Source: Alphaproteobacteria bacterium | Lineage (GTDB): Bacteria; Pseudomonadota; Alphaproteobacteria; Micropepsales; Micropepsaceae | DNA length: 64,000 nt | Direction: 5' to 3' | Assembly: GCA_028865545.1 (NCBI GenBank) | Contig: JAGWJY010000005.1 | Coordinates: 1-64,000 of the forward strand | Part shown: positions 57,225-64,000 of the stretch, in pieces | Layout: the number at the start of each line of letters is the position of its first letter | Numbering within the stretch: the first letter of the stretch is position 1 | The notes under the pieces: model-generated | Seen by the model: the letters and a program-made list of their open reading frames with translations, nothing else | Databases searched by the model: none | What the model was told of the DNA's origin: nothing | Position numbers and translations under genes: made by a program

Positions 57225-57859
57225 CCCGTTCTGGCCGGCCGCCACATCGCGATCAGAGGCGGGGCGCCCGGCGGTGCGATGTTGCGCTTGGCGATAAAGC
57301 CGCAACGCTCATAGAGCCTGGTGTTCCTGGGGTTGGAGTTTTCCAGATAAGCAGGCACCGCATTCTTGTCGGCGCGCGCCACCGTGGCTTCGAGCAGCGC
57401 GCCACCCAGCCCCAGGCCTTGCAGTCGCGGCGCCACGGCGATGAAGGCGAGATAAAAATGGCGCTCGGGCGGATGGTTTTTCTCCATCGCGTCCGCCATG
57501 GCGGAGCCACGCATCAGCCGCGGAAAGCCGCACAGCCGCACGAACAAGGGCAACAGCCGCATCTGCTCCGCGAATCCGCCGGGGCTGGCAGGTGCCTCGG
57601 GCGGCAACCATGCCGCGGCTGCGCTGGCATCTTCGCTCATCCACACTTCGCCGAAAGGGATGGCGCGTTCCTTGAGCAGCCAGAAGAAGAATTTCTCCAG
57701 TGCCTGGGCGCGTTTGGGACCCTTACGCGCGATCCAGTCGAACACCGGATCGGTGAGGAACGCGGCTGCGAACAGCCGTGACAGGAGTCCGGCGTCGGAA
57801 TCATTGGCGCGCCGCGGCGTAGAGGCAGCCGCCAGGAGCGCATGACGATCTTCGCTCAT
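57221..57859 (-). CDS. GNAT family acetyltransferase
   Basis: This encodes 212 residues. The acetyl-CoA site is seen in FIAVAPRLQGLGLGGALLEATVARAD, with the usual RxxGxG/A-like loop, followed by AYLENSNPRNTRLYERCGFIAKR. It may act on an amine or small molecule, and substrate is unknown. The stop overlaps the end of the convergent HNH gene by four bases, and the ATG overlaps the coq7 stop (ATGA). Confidence 0.88.
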   Translation of the reverse strand: MSEDRHALLAAASTPRRANDSDAGLLSRLFAAAFLTDPVFDWIARKGPKRAQALEKFFFWLLKERAIPFGEVWMSEDASAAAAWLPPEAPASPGGFAEQMRLLPLFVRLCGFPRLMRGSAMADAMEKNHPPERHFYLAFIAVAPRLQGLGLGGALLEATVARADKNAVPAYLENSNPRNTRLYERCGFIAKRNIAPPGAPPLIAMWRPARTG

Positions 57860-58428
57860 ATCCGCGTGGAGAGCGCGATCGCGAGGCGGCATCCCGCCTT
57901 GATGGCGCCGCTGAGCAACCGATAGGCGGGAGCTTCTTCGGCGCCGTGGGCCAGCGCCGTTTCCCGATGGGCGATCTCGTCGGCGCGAAAGGCCGCGACG
58001 GTCTTCTTCAAGGCAGGATCGGCGTCACCCAGCCGTTCGATCTGACCGGCATAATGTTCGTCGATCACTTCCTCGACGGCCGCCGTGCAGGCCATCGCGG
58101 CCTTCTCGCCCATCAGCGCCGTCGCTGCGCCCAGCGTGAACCCGGCAACACGCCACACGGGCTCGAGCGCCGTCGGACGCACGCGCCTTTCGTTGATCAG
58201 AGCGTCGAAGGCCTTCAGATGCTCTTCTTCCTGCTTGGCCATGTGCTTGATCGCCATGGCCGTCTTCGACGAGGCTTTCGAGGCGCCGAACACCGCCAGC
58301 TGGCCTTCATAGATGCGCACCGCGCCATATTCGCCGGCGTGGTCCACGCGAATCATGGCGGCGATGTCTTCTTTGGCGCCGACGCCCGGAGCTGCCGGGC
58401 GCGTGCGGCGTTCTGGTTTGCTGCTCAT
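57856..58428 (-). CDS. coq7: Demethoxyubiquinone hydroxylase COQ7
   Basis: This encodes 190 residues. The ferritin-like di-iron motifs are present: IRVDHAGEYGAVRIYEGQ, KQEEEHLKAFDALINERRVRPTALEPVW, then AAVEEVIDEHYAGQIERL and ADEIAHRETALAHGAEEAP. It hydroxylates a late intermediate of ubiquinone synthesis at the membrane. Alphaproteobacteria often use COQ7 here instead of UbiF. AGGAG precedes the ATG at 58428. It overlaps dsbB upstream (ATGA). Confidence 0.95.
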   Translation of the reverse strand: MSSKPERRTRPAAPGVGAKEDIAAMIRVDHAGEYGAVRIYEGQLAVFGASKASSKTAMAIKHMAKQEEEHLKAFDALINERRVRPTALEPVWRVAGFTLGAATALMGEKAAMACTAAVEEVIDEHYAGQIERLGDADPALKKTVAAFRADEIAHRETALAHGAEEAPAYRLLSGAIKAGCRLAIALSTRI

Positions 58429-58931
58429 GCCTTTCTCCTGGTCAGAAAGAATGGCTTGCGGCTGGCCAGCAAATATCCGCCCAAAAGCGATACGCCGAGC
58501 GAGAAGATCGCGTTGTAACCCGCCAGTGAGATGCCGAAGAGCCGCCAAGCCGCCACGTCGCAGCGTACGACAGGCGCCACATGGCTGAGATCGGTCATGC
58601 TGGTGGCAATGAAGCGGTCGCCGGTGCACGACGCCGGCCCAGGAAGCAATTTCCATTCGACGCCCGCCTGATAGGCGCCGATGAGCCCGGTGACGGCGAT
58701 GAGAATCAAGGCCAGCCACGCCATCGCCACGGTCATCTTCCGGCCGATGAGCCCGGACGCGAACAGGATTGCGCCGCCAAACCCAATCAAAATGGCCGCG
58801 TCGAGCGGCCAACGCTGCCAGTGGCACATCTCACAGGGAACGACGCCGCCGATATATTGAAAGCCCAGCGCGCCGAGAATCATGGCCAGTGAGTAGGCGC
58901 CCGCGAGAGCGGCGATGTTTTGTGCACTCAT
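58425..58931 (-). CDS. dsbB: Disulfide bond formation protein DsbB
   Basis: This encodes 168 residues with four membrane segments. The first redox pair is in [11 protein letters not shown] (33-36), and the second pair is in GPASCTGD and VRCDVAAW, which match the two Cys pairs of DsbB. It passes electrons from DsbA to quinone. The link with coq7 on the same operon is functional, since DsbB uses ubiquinone. It overlaps both neighbours by four bases. Confidence 0.93.
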   Translation of the reverse strand: MSAQNIAALAGAYSLAMILGALGFQYIGGVVPCEMCHWQRWPLDAAILIGFGGAILFASGLIGRKMTVAMAWLALILIAVTGLIGAYQAGVEWKLLPGPASCTGDRFIATSMTDLSHVAPVVRCDVAAWRLFGISLAGYNAIFSLGVSLLGGYLLASRKPFFLTRRKA

Positions 58932-59359
58932 TGCGCAAAGATCCTTGTCTCGTCGTGAAACGCTTTGAACTCGAGCGCATTGCCGCTGGGATCGCGGATG
59001 AAGAACGTCGCCTGTTCGCCAACTTGCCCTTTGAAACGCACAACGGGTGCGATGACGAAGTCAACATGCGCCCTGCTCAATTTCTCGGCGAGTTGACTCC
59101 ATTCGTCCATGGCGAGAACGACGCCGAAGTGACGCACCGGTACGTTCTCACCGTCGACGTGATTATATTCTTTATGTGCGCGCTCGTTCGGGCTTAAATG
59201 CGCCACGATTTGGTGGCCAAAGAAATCGAAGTCTACCCACTCTGCGCTTGAACGCCCTTCGGGGCAGCCGAGCAGCTCGCCATAGAAGGCGCGCGCCTCC
59301 GCAAGGTCGCGTACCGGGAAGGCGAGATGGAATCGGGGTCGTTCGTCGTGCTGCCTCAT
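58928..59359 (-). CDS. VOC family protein (glyoxalase-like)
   Basis: This encodes 143 residues, one complete vicinal-oxygen-chelate unit with two beta-alpha-beta modules: [27 protein letters not shown], then [31 protein letters not shown] and [19 protein letters not shown]. Putative metal ligands are the His in FHLAF, the His in HFGVV and the Glu in LEFK. Function is unknown. It lies first in the operon with dsbB and coq7. No good ribosome-binding site precedes the ATG. Confidence 0.87.
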   Translation of the reverse strand: MRQHDERPRFHLAFPVRDLAEARAFYGELLGCPEGRSSAEWVDFDFFGHQIVAHLSPNERAHKEYNHVDGENVPVRHFGVVLAMDEWSQLAEKLSRAHVDFVIAPVVRFKGQVGEQATFFIRDPSGNALEFKAFHDETRIFAQ

Positions 59360-59401
59360 AATGAGACTAGAGAAGCAAGATACGCGGTAAAAGGGAAGCC
59401 T

Positions 59402-60157
59402 ATGCGTAGAAATGGGGCAACCCGTGGAAAAAAGCGTGCGCCGCGGCGTGTGGTCCATCGCGAACTGTTGAAGATCGAGGGCCGCGCTGTTGAGGTGAGC
59501 GTGAAACTCAATCCAAGGGCTCGGCGCCTGATTGTGAAGGTTCACCCCACGAGCGGCGAGGTCAGCGTCGTGGCGCCCTCGAAGCGGGCGCTGGACCGTG
59601 CGCTCGAGTTCGCCCGCGGCCAGACCGACTGGATCGCGCGGCAACTCGCCCATGTGCCGCAACGCGTGGCGCTGGTTCCCGGCGCGCACATTCCATTCCG
59701 CGGTGTCGATCATCAGATCGCACGCGGCGAAGATGTCCGTGCGCCGGTGTGGGTTGATAAAGATCATGCGGTCATTCATGTCGGCGGCCGCGCCGAACAT
59801 GCGCCGCGCCGCCTGCTCGACTTCCTCAAACGGCAGGCGCGCCGCGAGCTGGAAGCCCGCTCCTTTGAACTGGCCGCCCGGCTGGGCCTGCGGCCGAAGC
59901 GTATCACCGTGCGCGACACCGCCAGCCGCTGGGGCTCCTGCTCGTCGACCAAATCGCTGTCGTTCTCCTGGCGGCTGATCCTGGCGCCTGCTTTCGTGCT
60001 CGATTACGTCGTCGCCCATGAAGTCGCACATTTGCGGGAAATGAATCACGGACCGCGCTTCTGGAAGCTGACGCACGAGCTGGTCGGCGACGTCAAACGG
60101 CCGCAGGCCTGGCTGCGCCAGCATGGCGCAGGCCTGCATCGCTACGGCGCGCGCTAA
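59402..60157 (+). CDS. YgjP/SprT-like metallopeptidase
   Basis: This encodes 251 residues. The zinc motif [16 protein letters not shown] (HExxH with third His) is intact, preceded by the typical [29 protein letters not shown]. The N-terminal beta part ([30 protein letters not shown]) is as in the family. The role is not established. AAAGGGAAG precedes the ATG. It is convergent with the PBP gene. Confidence 0.9.
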   Translation: MRRNGATRGKKRAPRRVVHRELLKIEGRAVEVSVKLNPRARRLIVKVHPTSGEVSVVAPSKRALDRALEFARGQTDWIARQLAHVPQRVALVPGAHIPFRGVDHQIARGEDVRAPVWVDKDHAVIHVGGRAEHAPRRLLDFLKRQARRELEARSFELAARLGLRPKRITVRDTASRWGSCSSTKSLSFSWRLILAPAFVLDYVVAHEVAHLREMNHGPRFWKLTHELVGDVKRPQAWLRQHGAGLHRYGAR

Positions 60158-60160
60158 AGC

Positions 60161-62134
60161 TCAGGTGCCGCTGAACAACTTGTCCAGCAGCTGCTGCAAG
60201 CCGTCGCTTTCCGCGGGCTTCTGATCGGGCTGGCCAGCGACGGCAACGGCCTGTCCGGCAAGCGGCCGTACCGGCAGACCGGCTTCGGCGTTCTCCATGA
60301 ACGTCTTCCAGATATAGGCCGGCAGCTTGCCGCCCGTGGCCCGCTTCATCGGCGCATTGTCGTCGTTGCCGACCCACACACCACACACCAAATCGGCGGT
60401 GAAGCCGACAAACCAAGCGTCGCGATAATCTTGGGTCGTGCCGGTCTTGCCGGCGCTCGGCCTCTCGTCAAGCCGCGCCGCCTTGCCGGTGCCCGTCTGC
60501 ACAACTTGCGACATGATCGTCGTCATTTTTGCGAGATTGTCCTGCGACATGACTTGGTCCGGCGCGCCGGCCTTGCGCTGCCACAGGATCTTTCCGTCTT
60601 TCGTGCGTATGCGGATGATACCGTAAGGCGCCACGCCGTCGCCGCCATTGGCGAAGGGTGCGTAAGCGGAGGTCAATTCGAGCGGCGTCACCACACTGGT
60701 ACCCAATGCAAGAGAAGTCACCGCCATAAGCGGTGTGTCGATGCCCAGCCGCTTGGCTGTGCGGGCGACGACGGCGGGTCCGACTTCCGCGGTCAGTTGC
60801 GCGGCCACAGAATTGGAGGAATCGGCGAAGGCCTTGGTCAGCGTGATTTCGCCCTGATATTCGCCTTCGAAATCGGCGGGCTTCCAGCCGTGAATGTCCA
60901 CCGGCGCGTCGTCCATCAGATCATCGGGATTATGCCCGTGTTCGAAGGCGGCCAGATAAACGAAGGGCTTGAAAGCCGAACCGGGTTGGCGCTGCGCGTC
61001 GGTGGCACGGTTGTAAGAACTGTCCTCGTAAGAACGCCCACCCACCATGGCGCGTACGGCGCCGTCCGGCGTCATGGCGACGAGCGCAGCCTGGCTGGCG
61101 TCGAATTTGTCGCCGTCTTCGTCCAGGCCGGCGTTGACGGCGCGTTCTGCTTCGGCCTGCGCGTCCAAATCGAAACTGGTGTCGACAATCAGCGCTTCCT
61201 TGGCGTCGCCGACATAGCCGGGAATCTGCGAGATCACCCAGTCGGCGAAATAACCCGAACCCGGCGTCGCCGTGCCGCGCACGATGCGCGAGCGTGTGGC
61301 CTGCGCATCCTCGCAGGTGCGCGCATCGATATAGCCCGCCTCCTGCATGGCATGCAGCACGACATTGGCACGGGCCTGACTGGCGTCCGGATCGGCGAGC
61401 GGGTTGTAGTGGGCGGGCGCCTTCACACTGCCGGCCAGCATCGCCGCCTCGGGCAGTGAGAGCTTCTCCGCGCGCTTGCCGAAGAAACGTTCGGCGGCAG
61501 CCTCGATGCCGTAAACGCCGGCACCGAAATAGACGCGGTTGAGATAGAGCGTAAGGATTTGATCCTTGCTGTAGCGCGACTCCAGATAGAGCGCGAGCAC
61601 GGCTTCCTCGATCTTGCGGTCGAAAGTGCGCTTGGGCTGCAGGAACAGGTTCTTCGCCAATTGCTGGGTCAGCGTCGAGCCGCCCTGCACGACGTGGCCC
61701 ACCATCATGTTCTCAAAAGCCGCCCGCATGATTCCGATAGGGTCGATGCCGATGTTCTCGCGGAAGCGCCGGTCCTCGATGGCGATAAAGGCGTTGGGCA
61801 CATAGGACGGCAGTTTGGTGACGTCCACCATGACGCCCTGGGTGAGGCCGCGTTGGGCGATCAGCCTTCCGCGGTCGTCCAGAATGGTGATGGCGCGCGA
61901 CGGGCCATTCACCAACAGACTGTTGACGTCGGGCAATTCCGACAAAAAGCGCGAATAGAATATCCCGCCGAAGATGGCGCCCCAGGCAGCGACCAGCACC
62001 ACCACATAAGGCCAAGTCCGCTTGCGTGGTTTGCGCTTGGCGCCGCGTTCGGGCGGCTGCTCGCCATCACCCTCGGCGATGGCCGCAATGCGCTCGCGCG
62101 TGCGCCGGTTTGTCTCGGATTGCTTGCGCACCAT
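60161..62134 (-). CDS. Class A penicillin-binding protein (PBP1A type)
   Basis: This encodes 657 residues, short for PBP1A. A cytoplasmic basic start and one membrane segment (about 40-62) lead to the glycosyltransferase 51 domain with [38 protein letters not shown] and [19 protein letters not shown], then the transpeptidase domain with SxxK in [15 protein letters not shown], SxN in [11 protein letters not shown] and KTG in [19 protein letters not shown]. It polymerises and crosslinks peptidoglycan. The start codon stands two bases after a large inverted repeat that contains the ribosome-binding site. Confidence 0.95.
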   Translation of the reverse strand: MVRKQSETNRRTRERIAAIAEGDGEQPPERGAKRKPRKRTWPYVVVLVAAWGAIFGGIFYSRFLSELPDVNSLLVNGPSRAITILDDRGRLIAQRGLTQGVMVDVTKLPSYVPNAFIAIEDRRFRENIGIDPIGIMRAAFENMMVGHVVQGGSTLTQQLAKNLFLQPKRTFDRKIEEAVLALYLESRYSKDQILTLYLNRVYFGAGVYGIEAAAERFFGKRAEKLSLPEAAMLAGSVKAPAHYNPLADPDASQARANVVLHAMQEAGYIDARTCEDAQATRSRIVRGTATPGSGYFADWVISQIPGYVGDAKEALIVDTSFDLDAQAEAERAVNAGLDEDGDKFDASQAALVAMTPDGAVRAMVGGRSYEDSSYNRATDAQRQPGSAFKPFVYLAAFEHGHNPDDLMDDAPVDIHGWKPADFEGEYQGEITLTKAFADSSNSVAAQLTAEVGPAVVARTAKRLGIDTPLMAVTSLALGTSVVTPLELTSAYAPFANGGDGVAPYGIIRIRTKDGKILWQRKAGAPDQVMSQDNLAKMTTIMSQVVQTGTGKAARLDERPSAGKTGTTQDYRDAWFVGFTADLVCGVWVGNDDNAPMKRATGGKLPAYIWKTFMENAEAGLPVRPLAGQAVAVAGQPDQKPAESDGLQQLLDKLFSGT

Positions 62135-62136
62135 GC

Positions 62137-62178
62137 GTTAACCCTTGGAGGCGGCAACTTTGGCCTCCAAGGGTTAAC
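62137..62178 (-). promoter_or_regulatory. 16-base-pair hairpin over the PBP ribosome-binding site
   Basis: Two perfect 16-base arms, GTTAACCCTTGGAGGC and GCCTCCAAGGGTTAAC on the minus strand, enclose a ten-base loop and end two bases before the PBP ATG. The Shine-Dalgarno sequence AAGGG lies inside the downstream arm, so the folded mRNA would hide it. It is also 24 bases after the upstream gene's stop, so it could be a terminator without a T tail. Confidence 0.75.
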
Positions 62179-62202
62179 AGGCGTTAAACAAATCTGGCGG
62201 CT

Positions 62203-63126
62203 TCAGTTGCCGATTTTGAGGTTCGCCATGCCGTCGCTGGAAAGCTTGCCGCGATAAGCCTTGATCTTGACGCTTCCCGACCCCAGGGCACTAACCCTCG
62301 GGTCCACCGCGGTGCCGCCGAAATTCAGGCTGCCGGATCCCATAATATCGACATTCAGTGGATCGGCGGTGCCGTCCGCGATGGTGGCCGAACCCGAACC
62401 GGCGATGTCCACTTTGGTCGGACCATTGACGCTCGCCGCCGTAAAGTCGCCGGAGCCGGCGATGTCCACATTGACGCCGTGGGCGATGCGCCCGACCGCG
62501 ATCGAGCCGGAACCGGCGATATCGGCATTCACCGAATCCGCTGCGCCGACGCGAATGTCGCCGCTGCCGGCCGTATCCGCCTTCAGCGGGCCTGCAACAT
62601 CGCCCACCGTCACCTTGCCGGACCCGGCCAGCGAAATTTTCGCTTCGGAAACGCGTCCGATCGTCGTCTCGGTGCTGCCGTCGGCGGAAAAGTTCATCGG
62701 GCCGTCGGTGTTGCCGATATTGGCGTTGCCGATCAGGTCGTCGACCTTCACCCGCGTGCCTTTGGGCACGACGACATTGATGATGAGGTTTTTCGATTTG
62801 TTTTCGCCCAGATGCGAGAAATCAAACCAGCGGTGCCAATCCCACACATCGTTGAGGTTGTGGCCCTCGATGACGAGTTCGCCGTTCGTGGCATGAACGG
62901 TCAACGTGTTGACGCGCTGCCTGAGGCCGTTGACCTGCAGAAGTACCGGCCCGCCATCCCGGACGTCGACTTTCAGGTTGCCCACGACGCCGTTGACCCG
63001 GAGGGCATGGACATTGAAAGTCTGTTGCTGACCTGTGATCCAGTCGGAGTCAGCCGCCCTGGCAGGCAGGATGACGAGGGCGGCAATGGCCGCGCCGATC
63101 ACAAAAGATTCGATCCGGTTGCGCAT
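62203..63126 (-). CDS. Secreted GIN-domain (DUF2807) beta-helix protein
   Basis: This encodes 307 residues. A signal peptide (RIESFVIGAAIAALVILPARAA) is followed by a first part of unclear fold (about 30-110) and a run of short beta-helix turns with a DIAGSG theme (ADIAGSGSIAVG, VDIAGSGDFTAAS, VDIAGSGSATIAD, VDIMGSGSLNFGG). This is the head GIN domain (DUF2807), common in envelope proteins of unknown function. GGAGG is five bases before the ATG. It lies upstream of the PBP gene on the same strand. Confidence 0.85.
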   Translation of the reverse strand: MRNRIESFVIGAAIAALVILPARAADSDWITGQQQTFNVHALRVNGVVGNLKVDVRDGGPVLLQVNGLRQRVNTLTVHATNGELVIEGHNLNDVWDWHRWFDFSHLGENKSKNLIINVVVPKGTRVKVDDLIGNANIGNTDGPMNFSADGSTETTIGRVSEAKISLAGSGKVTVGDVAGPLKADTAGSGDIRVGAADSVNADIAGSGSIAVGRIAHGVNVDIAGSGDFTAASVNGPTKVDIAGSGSATIADGTADPLNVDIMGSGSLNFGGTAVDPRVSALGSGSVKIKAYRGKLSSDGMANLKIGN

Positions 63127-63351
63127 GGTGCCTCCAGGGGCAATTCGTGTCCGAATGACAGATAGGCTCTCCCCACTGTTATGGACGCACAATAAATTTC
63201 ACAGAGCCAGCCCCCACCGAGGGAAGGGGAACAAAATAGCGACGGCGGCTGGGATCTGCGGTACGGCTTGAGGGAGAAACGCCGCATCTTCCGCCCTGAA
63301 TATGCAATTTCAACGCGCTCTCATCGGTTGAGCCGGTAGAGCGCCATCGCG

Positions 63352-64000
63352 CTAGGCCATCAACCGGTATCCACCGCTTTCGGTTACCAGGATGCGGGCC
63401 TCGCCGGGGTTCAACTCGATCTTCTGGCGCAGGCGATAGATGTGGGTTTCCAGTGTGTGGGTGGTCACAGCCGGATTGTATCCCCAAACTTCATGCAGCA
63501 GGGTCTCGCGCGGCACGGTGTCCCCGCAGCGGTAGAGGTATTTGAGGATGTTGGTTTCCTTCTCGGTCAGGCGGATTTTCCGTGAATCGCCCTCGAGCAG
63601 CAGCTTGGCGCTGGGGCGGAACGTGTAGGGGCCGATGCGATACATCGCCTCTTCGCTGCGGCCGTGACTGCGCAGATGGGCGTGGACGCGCGCCATCAGC
63701 ACGGCGAAGCGGAAGGGTTTGGTGACGTAATCATTGGCGCCGGAATCGAGACCTTCGATGGCGTCATGGTCGGTGTCCGCAGCGGTCAAAAGCAGGATGG
63801 GGCAGGTAATGCCCTGGCCACGGAAATCCCGGCAAAGCGTACGGCCGTCGCCGTCGGGCAGGCCGACGTCGAGGATCATGAACTCATACAGGCCTTCGCT
63901 CGCCATCCGGCGCGCGCTGGCGCAATCGGCGGCTTCCACGACCATGCAATCGCTCTCTTGGCTCAATTGCTCCGCCAATGAGGTCCGGAGCATGTCGTCG
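63352..64000 (-). CDS. OmpR-family response regulator, 5' end beyond the window
   Basis: The visible part is 215 codons and the frame runs out of the window: DDMLRTSLAEQLSQESDCMVVEAADC shows the acidic pair of a receiver domain, so the true start lies just past 64000. The phospho-Asp is in FMILDVGLPDGDGRTLC and the Lys in NDYVTKPFRFAVL. The C-terminal winged-helix domain is complete (IRLTEKETNILKYLYRCGDTVPRETLLHEVWGYNPAVTTHTLETHIYRLRQKI). Kinase and targets are unknown. The ATG at 63993 is inside the receiver domain and is not the start. Confidence 0.9.
   Translation of the reverse strand, partial: DDMLRTSLAEQLSQESDCMVVEAADCASARRMASEGLYEFMILDVGLPDGDGRTLCRDFRGQGITCPILLLTAADTDHDAIEGLDSGANDYVTKPFRFAVLMARVHAHLRSHGRSEEAMYRIGPYTFRPSAKLLLEGDSRKIRLTEKETNILKYLYRCGDTVPRETLLHEVWGYNPAVTTHTLETHIYRLRQKIELNPGEARILVTESGGYRLMA

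Noticed and set aside
62174..62187. TTAA-N6-TTAA resembling a CtrA box near the PBP gene
   Set aside because: The spacing is six and not seven bases, so it does not meet the consensus.
1..64000. tRNA, rRNA, CRISPR arrays, transposons, prophage or integrase genes
   Set aside because: I saw no cloverleaf-like gene, no regular short repeats with spacers, and no recombinase or transposase domain in any frame.

Overview
The window looks like a GC-rich alphaproteobacterial chromosome, related to Caulobacterales or Rhizomicrobium/Micropepsaceae-like lineages. The grounds are the flagellin regulators FlaF and FlbT, flagellins of about 274 residues with sigma-54 promoters, FlmG-type flagellin glycosyltransferases, a CtrA-like TTAA-N7-TTAA box, COQ7, and a methylsuccinyl-CoA dehydrogenase of the ethylmalonyl-CoA pathway. 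I see no rRNA, tRNA, transposase, prophage or CRISPR array. Most genes sit in tight operons in which start and stop codons overlap (ATGA or GTGA).

Region by region. 1-6.7 kb is accessory: small secreted proteins, a DUF1801-like protein, a divergent reductase/TetR pair around a large inverted repeat, and a tandem family of three secreted paralogues, two of them with a C-terminal CFI-box-like domain. 6.8-13 kb is housekeeping on the minus strand: alpha/beta hydrolase-rppH-YibQ-like deacetylase, then gpmA-envC-ctpA, then a small lipoprotein. 13.3-38.5 kb is a flagellar and flagellin-glycosylation region: flgI, a rod-binding protein, an FlgN/FlbY-like protein, a 935-residue beta-propeller flagellar protein, two flmG paralogues, a nonulosonic acid pathway (NeuB/PseI-like synthase, fused cytidylyltransferase-PseG, PseB, PseC), an embedded module of unknown function (two methyltransferases, sulfotransferase, split transketolase, SDR, ATP-grasp, GH57-like protein), two flagellin genes, flaF and flbT.

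38.5-49 kb, all on the minus strand, holds a transglutaminase/alpha-E/circularly permuted ATP-grasp operon, then mcd-hisE-hemD-hydrolase, a secreted amidohydrolase and a LytS/LytTR-type two-component pair. 48.9-54.9 kb is accessory again: a secreted papain-like protease beside a chagasin-type inhibitor, an NTF2-like protein, a membrane protein/VWA pair, and a small operon with its own winged-helix regulator and a CPBP protease. 55-64 kb returns to housekeeping: gluQRS, carboxylesterase, HNH protein, GNAT-COQ7-DsbB-VOC operon, SprT-like zincin, a class A PBP with a striking hairpin over its ribosome-binding site, a GIN-domain protein, and a response regulator cut by the window edge.

How the genes work together: pseB and pseC start a CMP-nonulosonate pathway, the fused PseG/cytidylyltransferase and the NeuB-like synthase continue it, and the FlmG proteins probably transfer the product to the two flagellins. 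FlbT and FlaF control flagellin expression. The split transketolase, SDR, ATP-grasp and GH57-like genes in the same operon have no place in the textbook pathway and are the best candidate here for undescribed chemistry.
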